Source of the DNA: Martinezella rhizogenes
GTDB taxonomy: Bacteria; Pseudomonadota; Alphaproteobacteria; Rhizobiales; Rhizobiaceae
Reading direction: 5' to 3'
Assembly: GCF_000799715.1 (NCBI RefSeq)
Contig: NZ_JUHG01000011.1
Coordinates: forward strand, 682,001 to 746,000
Length of the DNA: 64,000 nt
The notes under the pieces are model-generated. The model worked only from the letters and a program-made list of their open reading frames with translations. It was not told the DNA's origin and ran no database searches. Numbering within the stretch: position 1 is the stretch's first letter; each line of letters begins with the position of its first letter. The position numbers and the translations under genes are program-made. This document shows positions 53,855-63,636 of this stretch, in pieces.

Positions 53855-54262
53855 ATGTTTGATACCAAAATCGCGATCGTACTGCGAAACAATCTTCAAT
53901 CCTGGCAAAAACTGAATGTGACCGCCTTCCTGTCAACCGGGATTGCCGGGCAATTTCCAGACATTATCGGTGAACCCTACAGCGACCGCGCGGGCAACCG
54001 CTACAATGCCTTGTCGATCCAGCCGATGATCGTGCTATCCGCCGATGACGAAACGATCGCCACCATCCACCGCCGCGCGCTGGAACGCGGCATCACTTCG
54101 TCGGTCTTCATCGAGGAAATGTTCTCAACCGGCCATGACGCCGCCAACCGCGCGGTCTTTTCTGAATTTGCCCCCGAAGACGCCAAGGTCGTCGGCATTG
54201 CGCTACGCGCCGACAAGAAGATCGTCGACAAGATCACCAAGGGCGCGGCGATGCACGCATGA
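53855..54262 (+). CDS. DUF2000 family protein
   Basis: This 135-residue cytoplasmic protein (FDTKIAIVLRNNLQSWQKLNVTAFLSTGIAGQFPD ... ALSIQPMIVLSADDETIATIHRRALERGI) has the alpha/beta DUF2000 fold, structurally like peptidyl-tRNA hydrolase 2. Its role is not known. It is divergent from an AraC regulator, a pairing seen repeatedly in bacteria. A terminator follows. Confidence 0.87.
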   Translation: MFDTKIAIVLRNNLQSWQKLNVTAFLSTGIAGQFPDIIGEPYSDRAGNRYNALSIQPMIVLSADDETIATIHRRALERGITSSVFIEEMFSTGHDAANRAVFSEFAPEDAKVVGIALRADKKIVDKITKGAAMHA

Positions 54263-54281
54263 AGACACGCCGACTAAAAGC

Positions 54282-54312
54282 AAAAGGCCGGATCGCAGGA
54301 CCCGGCCTTTTT
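54282..54312. terminator. Bidirectional Rho-independent terminator
   Basis: GGCCGG (54286-54291) and CCGGCC (54302-54307) form the stem, flanked by AAAA before and TTTTT after. It serves the DUF2000 gene on plus and the OmpA gene on minus. Confidence 0.82.
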
Positions 54313-54333
54313 CTAATTGAGATGATTGCCAGA

Positions 54334-55002
54334 TCAGCCGTTCTGCGTGATCGGCGCAATCTGGATTTCGACGCGGCGGTTCTGGGCGCGGCCGGATTCG
54401 TTGGCGTTGCTGGCAACCGGTTGCGTCGGGCCGAAGCCGACGGCGGAAACGCGGCGCTGGTCGATGCCCTGGCTGCCGAGATAGGACGCGACCGAGCCGG
54501 CGCGGCGTTCGGATAGATCCTGGTTATGCTGCATGCTGCCGGTCGAATCCGTATGGCCGTTGACGTCGATCAGCGTGCGGTTGAACTTGCGCAGCACGAT
54601 CGCGACCGAGTTCAACGTCGCGAAGAATTCCGGCTTGATCTCATCCCGGTCGATGTCGAAGGTGATGGCCGACGGCATATTCAGGATGATGCGGTCGCCG
54701 ACGCGCGTGACGGAAACGCCAGTGCCCTGCAACTGCGCGCGCAGCTCGGATTCCTGCTGGTCCATATAGTTGCCGATACCGGCACCTGCGAGCGCACCCA
54801 CACCGGCGCCGATCAGCGCGGCGTTGCGGCGCGATGCCGGCGAATGTCCGATGAGAAGACCGGCAACCGCGCCGACGCCGGCACCGAGCGCTGCGCCCCC
54901 CGCTGTGTTGGATACTTTCTGCTCGCCCGTATAAGGGTCGGTCGTCGTGCATGCGTTAAGAAAGGCTGCCGAGACGGCAAGAATGGCAATTTTTTTGATC
55001 AT
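54334..55002 (-). CDS. OmpA-like lipoprotein with glycine zipper
   Basis: This 222-residue outer-membrane lipoprotein has a lipobox LNAC at about residues 15-18. A glycine-zipper region follows (GGAALGAGVGAVAGLLIGHSPASRRNAALIGAGVGALAGAGIGNYM), then the peptidoglycan-binding OmpA domain (IDVNGHTDSTGSMQHNQDLSERRAGSVASYLGSQGIDQRRVSAVGFGPTQPVASN). The arrangement matches E. coli YiaD. It probably links the outer membrane to the cell wall. It stands alone. Confidence 0.93.
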   Translation of the reverse strand: MIKKIAILAVSAAFLNACTTTDPYTGEQKVSNTAGGAALGAGVGAVAGLLIGHSPASRRNAALIGAGVGALAGAGIGNYMDQQESELRAQLQGTGVSVTRVGDRIILNMPSAITFDIDRDEIKPEFFATLNSVAIVLRKFNRTLIDVNGHTDSTGSMQHNQDLSERRAGSVASYLGSQGIDQRRVSAVGFGPTQPVASNANESGRAQNRRVEIQIAPITQNG

Positions 55003-55202
55003 GGAATCGTCGCTCTCCGGTTCGATGGCCCGAAGGAGATATGGAGCATTGCGGCAATATGATGAAGCGGAATCTTCATGCGGCTATCGACGACCTTCCT
55101 TGCTGCCGTCCGGCGACCCGTGTCACCGATATCGACCAACACGGAAAGCGGGCCAACATCCCCCGATAGCGCGCCAATTCCCCTGAAACTCAGGCTTTAC
55201 TC

Positions 55203-56216
55203 TCAAAAATTCTGGAAAAGCTGCGTCAGCGTATTGTAGCTCGCATTGGCGATCGACAAGGATTGTATCCCCAACTGTTGCTGGGTCTGCAACGCCAATA
55301 GTTTGCTCGATTGCTGCTCCATGTCGGCATCGACGAGCTTGCCGACGCCGCTGGTGAGCGAATCACTGAGGCTGCTGGCGAATTCACTTTGCAGGTTGAC
55401 ACGCGTCTCCAGAGAGCCAAAGGCCGAGCCAATCGTGTTGAGCTGATGCAGCATGGCGGTGACGGTATTGACCATGTCCGTCAATGCGCCATTGGTCGTA
55501 GTCGCGTCGAGCGAGATTTCCACCTGTCCGCTGGTATCGCCATACTTGCTGCTGACCAATACATAGTTCTGGGCCGCGCTGGCTTCCGTCGCAAAGACGG
55601 TGGAGGTGAGCACGCCATAGCCGCCGGTACCGCCGGACTGGTCGTCGATGAGATATCGCGCATCCGTCGATGCGATGGAACCGCTGGTGGACGTGACGCC
55701 TTCGTAGTCCAACATCCCGATTGAAATGGTGCCATCGGTGTTGCGGATGATCGAGCCCGGGATCCGATGCGGTTCCGTGGGATCTTCTCCGTCCTGAAGC
55801 ACGATCCAGTTAACGCCGTTGAAGCTCGCAGACTGACCGACGCTGCGAAGCTGGTCCTTGAGCTGGGTGATCTCGTCATTGAGCTTGGTCTTGTCGACGC
55901 TGCCCTCGTAGGCGCTCACCAGTTTCGAGCGGATCTGGGTGACGACATCAATCGCGCTGGTAACGCCCGTGGACGCGGTGCTCACCGTGGCGGAGGCAAG
56001 CCCGAGCGCATCCTGCACGGCCGACACCGCGCCGATATCGGTACGCGTCAACGTCGAGATGCGCCAATAGGTGGCATCGTCCTTGGCGGTCTGAACGCGC
56101 AAACCGGAGGACATCTGACGCTGGGCGACATTCAAATCTGACTGGGTGTTTCTGAGAACTTCAAGGGCGGTACTGACGGAGGGACTGACCCTTATGAAGG
56201 TCGAAAAAATACTCAT
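55203..56216 (-). CDS. Isolated flagellin-like protein
   Basis: This 337-residue protein has flagellin N- and C-terminal coiled domains (N: LEVLRNTQSDLNVAQRQMSSGLRVQTAKDDATYWRISTLTRTDIGAVSAVQDALGLASATVSTA; C: VNLQSEFASSLSDSLTSGVGKLVDADMEQQSSKLLALQTQQQLGIQSLSIANASYNTLTQLF). A short variable middle lies between them. The N-terminus MSIFSTFIRVSPSVSTALE differs from the usual rhizobial flagellins. GGAG is 10 bases before the ATG. No other flagellar gene is in the window. It may be a minor filament subunit. Confidence 0.88.
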   Translation of the reverse strand: MSIFSTFIRVSPSVSTALEVLRNTQSDLNVAQRQMSSGLRVQTAKDDATYWRISTLTRTDIGAVSAVQDALGLASATVSTASTGVTSAIDVVTQIRSKLVSAYEGSVDKTKLNDEITQLKDQLRSVGQSASFNGVNWIVLQDGEDPTEPHRIPGSIIRNTDGTISIGMLDYEGVTSTSGSIASTDARYLIDDQSGGTGGYGVLTSTVFATEASAAQNYVLVSSKYGDTSGQVEISLDATTTNGALTDMVNTVTAMLHQLNTIGSAFGSLETRVNLQSEFASSLSDSLTSGVGKLVDADMEQQSSKLLALQTQQQLGIQSLSIANASYNTLTQLFQNF

Positions 56217-56365
56217 GACATACGGACTCCGGACGCAACGATACACAACAGGCACAAGGAGACATTGGAACCATGCCGCGAGCGCTCATGCACGCGGGCC
56301 GACTGCGTCGGCGAACGTGAGCCCGGCAAAAAACAGCGCCTGAACTCGGGTGGTTACAGGTACCT

Positions 56366-56391
56366 ATGATTAACAATCATGTTTAATAAAC
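56366..56391. promoter_or_regulatory. Twin AT-rich palindromes before the flagellin gene
   Basis: ATGATT-aac-AATCAT (56366-56380) is directly followed by GTTTA-a-TAAAC (56381-56391), both perfect. They lie about 150-175 bases upstream of the flagellin start and 75 bases past the RND operon stop. This may be a regulator site for the flagellin gene; no regulator can be named. Confidence 0.3.
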
Positions 56392-56464
56392 AGCTAATCG
56401 AAACGGTCGAGTTACTATAAATCTTTGGTTGAAGTCGATTTATCTATTACGCCGAAACGCGTGA

Positions 56465-59400
56465 TTACTCCGCCGCCCTGAGTTTCGTCAGCTTCGCCCG
56501 CAGCGCGGCATCCGACATTTCCTCGTGCAGTCGCTGCTCCTCATGCGCCTGCGGCTTGGCAAAGCGTGCGATCAGGAGATAGGCGACCGGCGTGACGTAA
56601 AGCGTCACCAGGGTCGCAAAACCGAGGCCGCCGACAATCACCCAGCCGAGCGCGATGCGCGCTTCCGCGCCTGCCCCGTGCGCGAACACCAGGGGCACGC
56701 CGCCAAGGATGGTAGCGATCATCGTCATCATAACCGGACGCAGACGCAGAGCACAGGCCCTCTCGATCGCCTCGCGCACGTCCTCGCCCGCGTCGCGCAG
56801 CTGATTGGCGAACTCCACGATCAGGATACCATTCTTCGCCATCACACCGACCAACAGCACCAGCCCGATCTGGCTATAGATGTTGAGGCTGGAACCGGTG
56901 ATGACGAGCGCAAACACAGCGCAGGCAAGACCGAGCGGCACCGTCGACATGATGATCAATGACGACAGCACACTCTCGAACTGCGCGGCCAGCACCAGGA
57001 AGATGATGATGATAGCAAAGCCGAAGGTGAGCGCCATGCCGCTGGAATTCTCCTGCAGCGTCGCCGCTTCTGCAAGCGGGATCAGCCGTGCGCCGGGCGG
57101 CAGGAGCGGCGCGGCGATCCGCTTCACCTCTTCGACTGCCTGGCCGAGCGACATGTTGTTCTTGAGCCCAGCGGTGATTGCCACCGACGCCAGCTGCTGC
57201 TCGCGGGTGAGCTGCGGCGCGACCGCGCCCTCCTTCAGGCTGGCGATGACCGACATCGGCACGATCTTGCCGTCGCCGGTCTTCAGGAAGACGTTTTCGA
57301 GATCGGTCGGATCGTCGATCGGCCGCATGGTCGAGGTCAGAAGCACCGGATAGGCTTCGCCCTTGACGAAGACATCGACGACGGAGCGACCCTCGAGCAG
57401 CGATTGCAGCGCCGTCGACAGGCCGGTGATATCGACGCCGAGATCGGAGGCGCGCTCGCGGTCGATCGCGACGGAAACCTGCGCCTGGGTCGGCTCATTG
57501 TTGAGGCGCGGCGTGTCGAACTGCCCGGTTGCGTCCAGCGCCTGCACCAGCTTCAGCGCCGCCTGCGTCAGTGCCTCGTGGTCATTGCCCGTCAGCGCCA
57601 TCTGCACGCCGCTGCCGGCACCACGAATGCGCAGGCTGTTCGACTGGAAAACGTTGCCGCGCAGCGCCGGCACGCGGGCCATCGCCCGATTGATATCGGC
57701 GACGATGTCGGTCTGCGTGCGATGACGCTCGCTCCAGGGTGCCAGCGTCAACACCATGAAGCCGGTATTCACTTGCCCGTTCTGGCCGGAGATCGCATAG
57801 ACATTACGGATATCGCCGCTGTCCATCAACGGCTGCAAGTTTTCTTCCACGCGCTGCAGCTGATCCTTGGTGTAGTCGAGGCTGGCACCCTGCGGCGTGG
57901 TCAGCCGGAGCATCACCAGGGCACGATCCTCATTCGGCGTCAGCTCGCTCTTGACGCCCAAAAAGGCGAAGACGGCCGCGGCAGAAAAGATCGCGCAGAA
58001 AATGATGACCACCAGTGGCGCATTGAGGCAAGCCCCGAGCGTACGGCGATAGACCCCGGAAAACAGCTCGCCGAAGCGGCCGAGCATGCCGTGATCCTCG
58101 CGCATCTCCTTGGTCAGCATGCGCGAGGCCAGCATCGGGCAAAGCGTCAGCGCCACGATCGACGACAGGCCGACCGAGAAAGCCAGCACGAAGCCGAACT
58201 CGCGGAACAGGCCACCCACCTGCCCCGGCAGGAAAGACAGCGGAATGAAGACGGCGGCAAGCGTCGCGGTCGTCGCGATGACCGCGAAGAAGACCTCGCG
58301 CGTGCCAAGCACCGCCGCCGCGCGCGGACCCATCTTTTCCGATCGACGCCGAACGATATTTTCGAGCACGACGATGGCGTCATCCACCACGAGGCCGGTC
58401 GCAAGCACGATCGCCAGCAGCGTCAGGATATTGATCGAAAACCCAACCATGTAGAGCGCCGCCAGCGTCCCCGTCAGTGTCACCGGCATGGTAACCGCCG
58501 GGATCAGCGTCGCGCGCCAGTCGCGCAGGAAGAGGTAGATGACGATGGTAACGATCAGCCCCGATAGCACCAGCGCCAGCACCACCTCATGGATCGCACC
58601 CTGGATGAACACGGCATCATCGCTGGTGATGGCGATATTGGTTCCTTCCGGCAGGGATTTCGACAGCTGCGTCACCACGGCTTTCACGCCATTCGAGATA
58701 TTCAGCGTGTTCGACTGCGCCTGCCGGATGATGCCGAGGCCGATGCCCTGCACGCCGTTGGAGCGCAAAGCCGTAGTCCCATCGCGAGGGCCAAGCGTCA
58801 CGGTCGCGACATCGGCGAGCCGGACGCGATCCTTGACGATCAGCCGCGAGAAATCCTCGGGGGTCTGCAAGGCAGCCGTGGCGCGCACGACGATATCCTG
58901 CCGGTTGCTCTTCAGCGATCCAGCCGGTACGTCGAGCGCCGCCGTTGCCAGCGCCGTCGTCAGGTCGCCGATCGTCAGCCCTCGCCCGGCAAGCGCTCCC
59001 TGATCGACATCGATGCGAAAGACTTTCTCCTGGTCACCATAGAGCTCGACATCGGCAACGCCGTCGACGGAGGCCAGCCGGTCGGTGATCTCGTTGTCGA
59101 CGAGCTGCGTCAGGTCGTCCATGGTCAGCGTATTGGAGGTAACGGCAAGGCGCATGATCGGCTGCGAGTCCGAATCCGCCTTGACGATCTGCGGCGCGTC
59201 GGCCTCGTCGGGCAGTTGCTCGGTGATGCGGCCGATCGCATCGCGAACGTCATTGGCGGCAACGGAGAGATCGATGGCGTCGGAAAATTCGAGCGTCACC
59301 CGGCTCTGGCCGAAGGATGAGCTCGACGAGACCGATTTCAGGCCGCTGACGCGGGCAACCGCGCCTTCGATAACCTTGGTCAGCTCCTGATCCACCGTCT

Positions 59401-59623
59401 GCGGCGAAGCGCCGTCGAACATGGTTCGCACGGTGACCACCGGGCGGTCGACATCGGGCAGTTCACGTACCTCGACCCCGAAATAGGCAGCAAGGCCGGC
59501 AACGACCATCAGCGTGTTAAAGACCAGCGCCAGAATCGGACGGCGTACGAAAAGCGCGGTAAAAGCCTGCTTGCCGGAACCAGTCCCGGCCCCATCGCCG
59601 GTATCGTTGCCATGCCCCATCAT
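56465..59623 (-). CDS. RND efflux pump inner-membrane transporter (AcrB/MexB type)
   Basis: This 1052-residue HAE1-type transporter has about 12 transmembrane helices. The proton-relay pair is in TM4 (LVVDDAIVVLENIVRRR), and two large periplasmic loops give the drug-binding porter domain. It opens FTALFVRRPILALVFNTLMVVAGLAAYFGVEVRELPDVDRPVVTVRT. It expels hydrophobic compounds using proton flow. Its ATG overlaps the adaptor stop (ATGA at 59620-59623). No outer-membrane channel gene is nearby. Confidence 0.95.
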   Translation of the reverse strand: MMGHGNDTGDGAGTGSGKQAFTALFVRRPILALVFNTLMVVAGLAAYFGVEVRELPDVDRPVVTVRTMFDGASPQTVDQELTKVIEGAVARVSGLKSVSSSSSFGQSRVTLEFSDAIDLSVAANDVRDAIGRITEQLPDEADAPQIVKADSDSQPIMRLAVTSNTLTMDDLTQLVDNEITDRLASVDGVADVELYGDQEKVFRIDVDQGALAGRGLTIGDLTTALATAALDVPAGSLKSNRQDIVVRATAALQTPEDFSRLIVKDRVRLADVATVTLGPRDGTTALRSNGVQGIGLGIIRQAQSNTLNISNGVKAVVTQLSKSLPEGTNIAITSDDAVFIQGAIHEVVLALVLSGLIVTIVIYLFLRDWRATLIPAVTMPVTLTGTLAALYMVGFSINILTLLAIVLATGLVVDDAIVVLENIVRRRSEKMGPRAAAVLGTREVFFAVIATTATLAAVFIPLSFLPGQVGGLFREFGFVLAFSVGLSSIVALTLCPMLASRMLTKEMREDHGMLGRFGELFSGVYRRTLGACLNAPLVVIIFCAIFSAAAVFAFLGVKSELTPNEDRALVMLRLTTPQGASLDYTKDQLQRVEENLQPLMDSGDIRNVYAISGQNGQVNTGFMVLTLAPWSERHRTQTDIVADINRAMARVPALRGNVFQSNSLRIRGAGSGVQMALTGNDHEALTQAALKLVQALDATGQFDTPRLNNEPTQAQVSVAIDRERASDLGVDITGLSTALQSLLEGRSVVDVFVKGEAYPVLLTSTMRPIDDPTDLENVFLKTGDGKIVPMSVIASLKEGAVAPQLTREQQLASVAITAGLKNNMSLGQAVEEVKRIAAPLLPPGARLIPLAEAATLQENSSGMALTFGFAIIIIFLVLAAQFESVLSSLIIMSTVPLGLACAVFALVITGSSLNIYSQIGLVLLVGVMAKNGILIVEFANQLRDAGEDVREAIERACALRLRPVMMTMIATILGGVPLVFAHGAGAEARIALGWVIVGGLGFATLVTLYVTPVAYLLIARFAKPQAHEEQRLHEEMSDAALRAKLTKLRAAE

Positions 59624-60768
59624 TGCGTGACGGCCTCCGTGGCCTCGGCGACTTCGCGGGCAAAGCGTACGGCACCGCCCTCGGTCACGCGCTGCAACCC
59701 CTCGGTGACGATCCGGTCGCCGTCCTTGAGTTCGGCCTGAACCAGCACCGCATCCGGATTGCGCTGCACGACGCTGACGCGCACCTTGGACGACTTGCCG
59801 TCAACCACGCGCCAGACGTAAGAGCCTTCGCCGTCCCACTGCACCGACAGTGGATCGACGGAGGGATAGGTTTCACCGGCAAAGCGCATGCCGACATTGA
59901 AGGACATGCCGGCGCGCAACTCGTCCGTGGCATTGTCGATGCGGGCGCGGATACGCAAGGTCCGGCTGGCGCCATCGACGCGGTTATCGACGGCCTCGAC
60001 GGCACCGGAGAACAACCGCCCCGGCCGCGCCACCGAGGTCGCCTCGACCGGCTGGCCAACCTTGACCGTATTGGCGAACCGCTCCGGCACCCAGTAATCG
60101 ACTAGGACTTCAGAACGGTCGTCGAGCGTAACGATGCTGGTCGTCGTTGTGACATTGTCGCCGATGACGACGGGAACGATACCGACGATGCCATCGATCG
60201 GCGCAACGATATCCCGGCGCTTCAGCGCCAGTTCGGCCGATTGCAGCGCCAGCCGTGCGCCCTGCTCGGCGATCTCCGAGTCGAAGACATCCATGCGCGA
60301 CACGCTGGATTTGATGGTGTGATAGAGCTGCGACTTCTCGACGGCGCTCTTCAACGCGACTTCCGCCTGCCCGCGCGCGATGATCTGCTCGTCATCGTCG
60401 AGGCGGGCCAGCACCTGGCCCTGCTTTACATGATCACCGGACTTGATGAGGATTTCGCGGATCGTGCCCGTTGCCTGCGGCATGACGACAACGGAACGGA
60501 TGGCATCGCCGGTGCCGATGGCGCTCAGGCGATCATTGACCACGCCGCTGACCACGGCCTCGGTCACCACCAGCGGCGCATCGGCGCTACGCCGCGCACC
60601 GCCACTCGCTGCCTTCTCAACCGCGCCCGGCGCAACAGTCGCCACGACCGCTTCCGGGACGCCAGCTCCTCGCAGCAGGCCGGCTGCGCCGGGCACGAAA
60701 GCCACGACGGCGGCAATGCCTGCCACCAGCAACAGAAAAGACAAGAAAAGCTGCTTCCAGGCGGTCAT
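59620..60768 (-). CDS. RND efflux periplasmic adaptor subunit
   Basis: This 382-residue membrane-fusion protein has an N-terminal membrane segment (LFLSFLLLVAGIAAVVAFVPGAAGLL). The lipoyl-like halves are AIGTGDAIRSVVVMPQATGTIREILIKSGDHVKQGQVLARLDDD and LKRRDIVAPIDGIVGIVPVVIGDNV; a coiled-coil hairpin lies between them and a beta-barrel domain follows. It links the RND transporter to an outer-membrane channel. GGAG lies 6 bases before the ATG. It is the first gene of the pump operon. Confidence 0.94.
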   Translation of the reverse strand: MTAWKQLFLSFLLLVAGIAAVVAFVPGAAGLLRGAGVPEAVVATVAPGAVEKAASGGARRSADAPLVVTEAVVSGVVNDRLSAIGTGDAIRSVVVMPQATGTIREILIKSGDHVKQGQVLARLDDDEQIIARGQAEVALKSAVEKSQLYHTIKSSVSRMDVFDSEIAEQGARLALQSAELALKRRDIVAPIDGIVGIVPVVIGDNVTTTTSIVTLDDRSEVLVDYWVPERFANTVKVGQPVEATSVARPGRLFSGAVEAVDNRVDGASRTLRIRARIDNATDELRAGMSFNVGMRFAGETYPSVDPLSVQWDGEGSYVWRVVDGKSSKVRVSVVQRNPDAVLVQAELKDGDRIVTEGLQRVTEGGAVRFAREVAEATEAVTQ

Positions 60769-61126
60769 GCACGTCTCCGGCTCGTTGTGTCAGAGGCGAT
60801 GAAATCGCGTCGTCAGTTTAATATAGCCTCGTCACGCCAAACGCACTTGCTGAGGCCAGCCTAGGGCAAATCGCGATATAACGCAGGATTGTGCCCGATT
60901 TGCTGCAATATCGTTTTTTTGAGCATATGCGGCAAGCTTTGCCACACATTATGACAAAGTTGTAATCCCGGCGGGAACAACGAGGCATTTCATTTGCATC
61001 CTGCGTGCCTGTCGGACACCGCAATAACCTCTCCATAACCTCCACACACCTGTGAATGTACACTTTTTGTTCTATTTTCGGGCCGTTTCTTTTGCCTTTC
61101 AGGGCAGAATCATTACATTGAGCCGC
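60769..61126. other. Divergent gene-free region between the RND operon and uvrD
   Basis: These 358 bases contain no gene and no regulator. No clear operator was found. A TTTTTTT run occurs near 60914-60920. Confidence 0.5.
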
Positions 61127-63598
61127 ATGACCATCGGACATGACGACATTCCCTTCTTCGACGAGGAGCCGGAACACCTGGTTCCGCGCCAGCCTGCTCC
61201 CGCACCCGGCCCTGCCAGCGTAGGCGGCGGCATTGCGGCCCGCGCCATGGCGGCACGCGACGGCGGCAGACGGCCCGACTATCTCACCGGCCTCAACCCG
61301 GAGCAGACGGAAGCGGTCGAGACGCTGGACGGTCCGGTTCTCGTCCTCGCCGGCGCCGGCACCGGCAAGACGCGGGTGCTGACGACCCGCATCGCCCACA
61401 TTCTCTCCACCAACCGCGCCTTCCCCAGCCAGATCCTCGCCGTCACCTTCACCAACAAGGCGGCCCGCGAGATGAAGGAGCGCGTCGCCCTGCTCGTCGG
61501 CGGCGCTGTCGAAGGCATGCCCTGGCTCGGGACATTCCACTCGATCGGCGTCAAGCTGCTGCGCCGTCATTCCGAACTGGTCGGCCTCTCCTCCAGCTTC
61601 ACCATCCTCGACACCGACGATGTCATCCGTCTGATCAAACAGCTGATCCAGGCCGAGGGCCTGGACGACAAGCGCTGGCCGGCCAAGCAATTCGCCGGAA
61701 TGATCGACACCTGGAAGAACAAGGGTCTCAGCCCCGCCGATATTCCCGAGGGCGACGCTCGCGCTTTCGCCAACGGCAAGGGCCGCGAGCTCTATTTCGC
61801 CTATCAGGCGCGACTGAAAACGCTGAATGCCTGCGACTTCGGCGATCTTTTGCTGCATCCGATCAATATGTTCCGGCAGAATCCGGATATATTGAAGGAC
61901 TATCACCAGCGCTTCCGTTACATTCTCGTCGACGAGTATCAGGACACCAACACGGCGCAATATATGTGGCTGCGGCTGCTCGCACAGCGGCCGAAGGGCG
62001 AGTTGCAGAACGTCTGCTGCGTCGGCGACGACGACCAGTCGATCTATGGCTGGCGCGGCGCGGAAGTGGACAATATCCTGCGTTTCGAAAAGGATTTTCC
62101 GGGCGCCAAGGTGATCAAGCTGGAGCGCAACTATCGCTCCACCGAGCACATTCTCGGCGCCGCCGCCCACCTGATCACCCATAATGAGGGCCGCCTCGGC
62201 AAGACGCTGTTCACCGATCGCTCCGACCCCGAAGACATCAAGGTGCAGGTGCACGCCTCCTGGGATTCGGAAGAGGAAGCCCGCGCCATCGGCGAGGAGA
62301 TCGAGCAGCTTCAACGCAATCAGCACAAGCTGAACAATATGGCGATCCTGGTGCGCGCCTCCTTCCAGATGCGCGAATTCGAAGATCGCTTCGTCACGCT
62401 CGGCCTCAACTACCGCGTCGTCGGCGGCCCGCGCTTCTACGAGCGCCTCGAAATCCGCGACGCCATGGCCTATTTCCGCCTCGTCTGCCAGCCGGCCGAC
62501 GATCTCGCCTTCGAGCGCATCGTCAACACGCCTAAACGCGGCCTTGGCGACACCACGGTCCGCGCCCTGCACGACTATGCCCGCGCCCGCGATATCCCGA
62601 TGTTGGCGGCATCGGCCGACATCATCGAGACCGACGAGATGAAGCCGAAGCCTCGCAAGGCGCTCTTCGACGTCGTGCAATCCTTCCGCCGCTGGCAGGG
62701 CCTGCTCGAAAACACGCCGCATACCGAACTTGCCGAGCAGATCCTCGAAGAGTCCGGCTATACCGACATGTGGAAGAACGACAAATCGGCGGAAGCGCCC
62801 GGACGGCTGGAAAACCTGAAGGAACTTATCCGCTCGATGGACAGCTTCGAATCCATGCGCGGATTCCTCGAGCACATCGCGCTTGTCATGGATGTCGAGC
62901 AGAACGAAAATCTCGACGCCGTCTCGATCATGACGCTGCACTCCGCCAAGGGTCTGGAATTCGAAACCGTCTTCCTGCCCGGCTGGGAGGAAGGCCTGTT
63001 CCCGCACCAGCGCTCGCTCGACGAGAGCGGCCGCGCCGGCCTGGAGGAAGAACGCCGCCTCGCCTATGTCGGCCTCACCCGCGCAAAGCGCCGCTGCCAC
63101 ATCTGGTTCGTCTCCAACCGCCGCATCCACGGCCTCTGGCAGTCGACCATCCCGTCGCGCTTCCTCGACGAACTGCCGGTCACCCATGTCGAAGTCGCCG
63201 AAGTGGAGCAATCCTACGGCGGTTACGGCCGCGGCGGCTATGGCCAGTCGCGCTTCGACAAGACCGAGCCCTTCGCCAACTCCTATTCCACCCCCGGCTG
63301 GAAACGCGCCCAGGCCAACAAGACCGACGCCACCCGCGACAACTGGGGCTCCCGCTCCGGCCACGCCGTCGAACGTATCGGCTACGGCGAAAGCGGCCCC
63401 AAAACCCGCACCATCGACGGCGAACTCATCGCCAAATCCACCTCCACTGAGCCCTCAAAATTCTTCGTCGGCGATCGCGTCTTCCACATCAAGTTCGGCA
63501 ACGGCAATGTGTCCGGCGTCGAGGGGAACAAGCTGACGATCGAGTTCGATCGCGCGGGGCAGAAGCGGGTGCTGGACGGGTTTGTGGAGCGGATCTAG
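61127..63598 (+). CDS. uvrD: ATP-dependent DNA helicase UvrD/PcrA
   Basis: This 823-residue superfamily 1A helicase unwinds DNA in nucleotide-excision and mismatch repair. Walker A is VLAGAGTGKTRVLTTRIAHIL, motif II DEYQDTN, motif III CVGDDDQSIYGWRGAEV, motif IV LERNYRSTEHI, motif V TLHSAKGLEFETVFLPGWEEGLFPHQRS and motif VI RLAYVGLTRAKRRCHIW. The C-terminus is a Tudor-like module (FVGDRVFHIKFGNGNVSGVEGNKLTIEFDRAG) that binds RNA polymerase in PcrA. The N-terminal 40 residues are low complexity. The ATG at 61127 is chosen, with the weak GAGC upstream; the frame from 61052 is less likely. Confidence 0.95.
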   Translation: MTIGHDDIPFFDEEPEHLVPRQPAPAPGPASVGGGIAARAMAARDGGRRPDYLTGLNPEQTEAVETLDGPVLVLAGAGTGKTRVLTTRIAHILSTNRAFPSQILAVTFTNKAAREMKERVALLVGGAVEGMPWLGTFHSIGVKLLRRHSELVGLSSSFTILDTDDVIRLIKQLIQAEGLDDKRWPAKQFAGMIDTWKNKGLSPADIPEGDARAFANGKGRELYFAYQARLKTLNACDFGDLLLHPINMFRQNPDILKDYHQRFRYILVDEYQDTNTAQYMWLRLLAQRPKGELQNVCCVGDDDQSIYGWRGAEVDNILRFEKDFPGAKVIKLERNYRSTEHILGAAAHLITHNEGRLGKTLFTDRSDPEDIKVQVHASWDSEEEARAIGEEIEQLQRNQHKLNNMAILVRASFQMREFEDRFVTLGLNYRVVGGPRFYERLEIRDAMAYFRLVCQPADDLAFERIVNTPKRGLGDTTVRALHDYARARDIPMLAASADIIETDEMKPKPRKALFDVVQSFRRWQGLLENTPHTELAEQILEESGYTDMWKNDKSAEAPGRLENLKELIRSMDSFESMRGFLEHIALVMDVEQNENLDAVSIMTLHSAKGLEFETVFLPGWEEGLFPHQRSLDESGRAGLEEERRLAYVGLTRAKRRCHIWFVSNRRIHGLWQSTIPSRFLDELPVTHVEVAEVEQSYGGYGRGGYGQSRFDKTEPFANSYSTPGWKRAQANKTDATRDNWGSRSGHAVERIGYGESGPKTRTIDGELIAKSTSTEPSKFFVGDRVFHIKFGNGNVSGVEGNKLTIEFDRAGQKRVLDGFVERI

Positions 63599-63636
63599 AA
63601 AACCCAACAAAGGCCGCACTACTTTGCTAGTCAACT

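Noticed and set aside
61050..61090. SOS (LexA) box GTTC-N7-GTTC before uvrD
   Set aside because: Only GTTC-N7-GGGC is seen near 61069; the second half does not match.
60818..63364. 848-residue frame opposite uvrD
   Set aside because: Antisense shadow; composition (Gly/Ala/Arg/His-rich) is typical of frames read against a GC-rich gene.
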